Assembly (NCBI GenBank): GCA_027346125.1
Contig: DAIEST010000275.1
Location: 1-5,982, forward strand
Source of the DNA: Leptospirillum sp.
GTDB lineage: Bacteria; Nitrospirota; Leptospirillia; Leptospirillales; Leptospirillaceae
Direction of reading: 5' to 3'
Length of the DNA stretch: 5,982 nt
Positions 5,813-5,982 of this stretch are shown piece after piece. A program made the translations under genes and the position numbers. The notes beneath the pieces are model-generated. The model had not been told where the DNA came from. It did no database searches and saw nothing but the letters and a program-made list of their open reading frames with translations. Within the stretch, counting starts at the first letter, position 1. The number at the start of each line of letters is the position of its first letter.

Positions 5813-5982
5813 TCAGACCTCGAGAATGAAGTGCGAAAGGAAGCCCAGGATGGCCAACAGGAAGGCCAGCGTCATGAATTCGGGAACCCGGAAGATCCTG
5901 AGTTTCGCCATGATCGTTTCGAAAAGCGCAAGACCCGCCCCGGACACGAACAGTTTCCCCGCCAGAGCCGCGGAAGACAGAA
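5813..5982 (-). CDS. hyfC: HyfC (HycD/NuoH-like) membrane subunit, C-terminal end only
   Basis: Only the last 55 codons and the TGA stop are present; the gene starts beyond the right edge. The translated tail contains FETIMAKLRIFRVPEFM followed by a hydrophobic helix and the end FILEV. The pattern E-x-x-MAK-x-R-x-FRVPEF is typical of the C-terminus of HycD/HyfC and NuoH, the subunit that anchors the peripheral arm of hydrogenase-4 and complex I to the membrane and lines the quinone-like or ion-linked channel. The stop is immediately followed by the GTG start of hyfE with no gap, so the two are probably translationally coupled. The family assignment rests on this short tail plus the neighbours. 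Confidence 0.82.
   Translation of the reverse strand, partial: LSSAALAGKLFVSGAGLALFETIMAKLRIFRVPEFMTLAFLLAILGFLSHFILEV

Noticed and set aside
1..5982. CRISPR arrays, tRNA or rRNA genes
   Set aside because: No regularly spaced repeats, and no tRNA- or rRNA-like segments were seen on either strand.

Overview
All convincing genes lie on the minus strand. The right three quarters (about 1576-5982) is the distal part of an operon for a membrane complex of the hydrogenase-4 / formate hydrogenlyase / complex I superfamily. In transcription order it reads hyfC (3' end only), hyfE, hyfF, hyfG, hyfI. The genes are tightly packed (0, 5, 8 and 39 bases between them), which fits one transcript starting beyond the right edge. 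HyfC, HyfE and HyfF are membrane subunits; HyfG and HyfI form the peripheral arm.

The large subunit HyfG lacks both cysteine pairs that hold the NiFe centre in true hydrogenases. The first reads RVSGDS where hydrogenases have RxCGxC, and the C-terminal DPCxxC is replaced by NLSYSGHDL. HyfI keeps its 4Fe-4S cysteines, and no ferredoxin-like hyfH lies between hyfG and hyfI. The complex is therefore probably not a hydrogenase but an energy-converting hydrogenase-related (Ehr-type) complex that couples another redox reaction to ion movement. Its electron partner is not visible here.

Downstream of hyfI (about 288-1578) is an accessory insert. It holds a gene for an XRE-type DNA-binding domain joined to an ImmA/IrrE zinc peptidase domain, with its own promoter embedded in a perfect 15+15 bp inverted repeat. 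Overlapping its end is the start of a PIN-domain toxin gene, which breaks off after about 20 codons and joins in frame to a second, diverged copy of the last 18 sense codons of hyfI. The two hyfI 3' copies (1579-1632 and 288-341) are direct repeats, 44/54 identical, bracketing the toxin-antitoxin remnant. This looks like a scar of past insertion or recombination with a related hyf locus.

The left 287 bases hold no recognisable gene, only an unassigned minus-strand open frame running off the edge and a hairpin.

The hyf genes are GC-rich with Shine-Dalgarno sites typical of Gram-negative bacteria. Comparable cysteine-less hyf-like operons occur in chemolithoautotrophs. Leptospirillum or a similar acidophile is a guess from gene content, not something the sequence proves.
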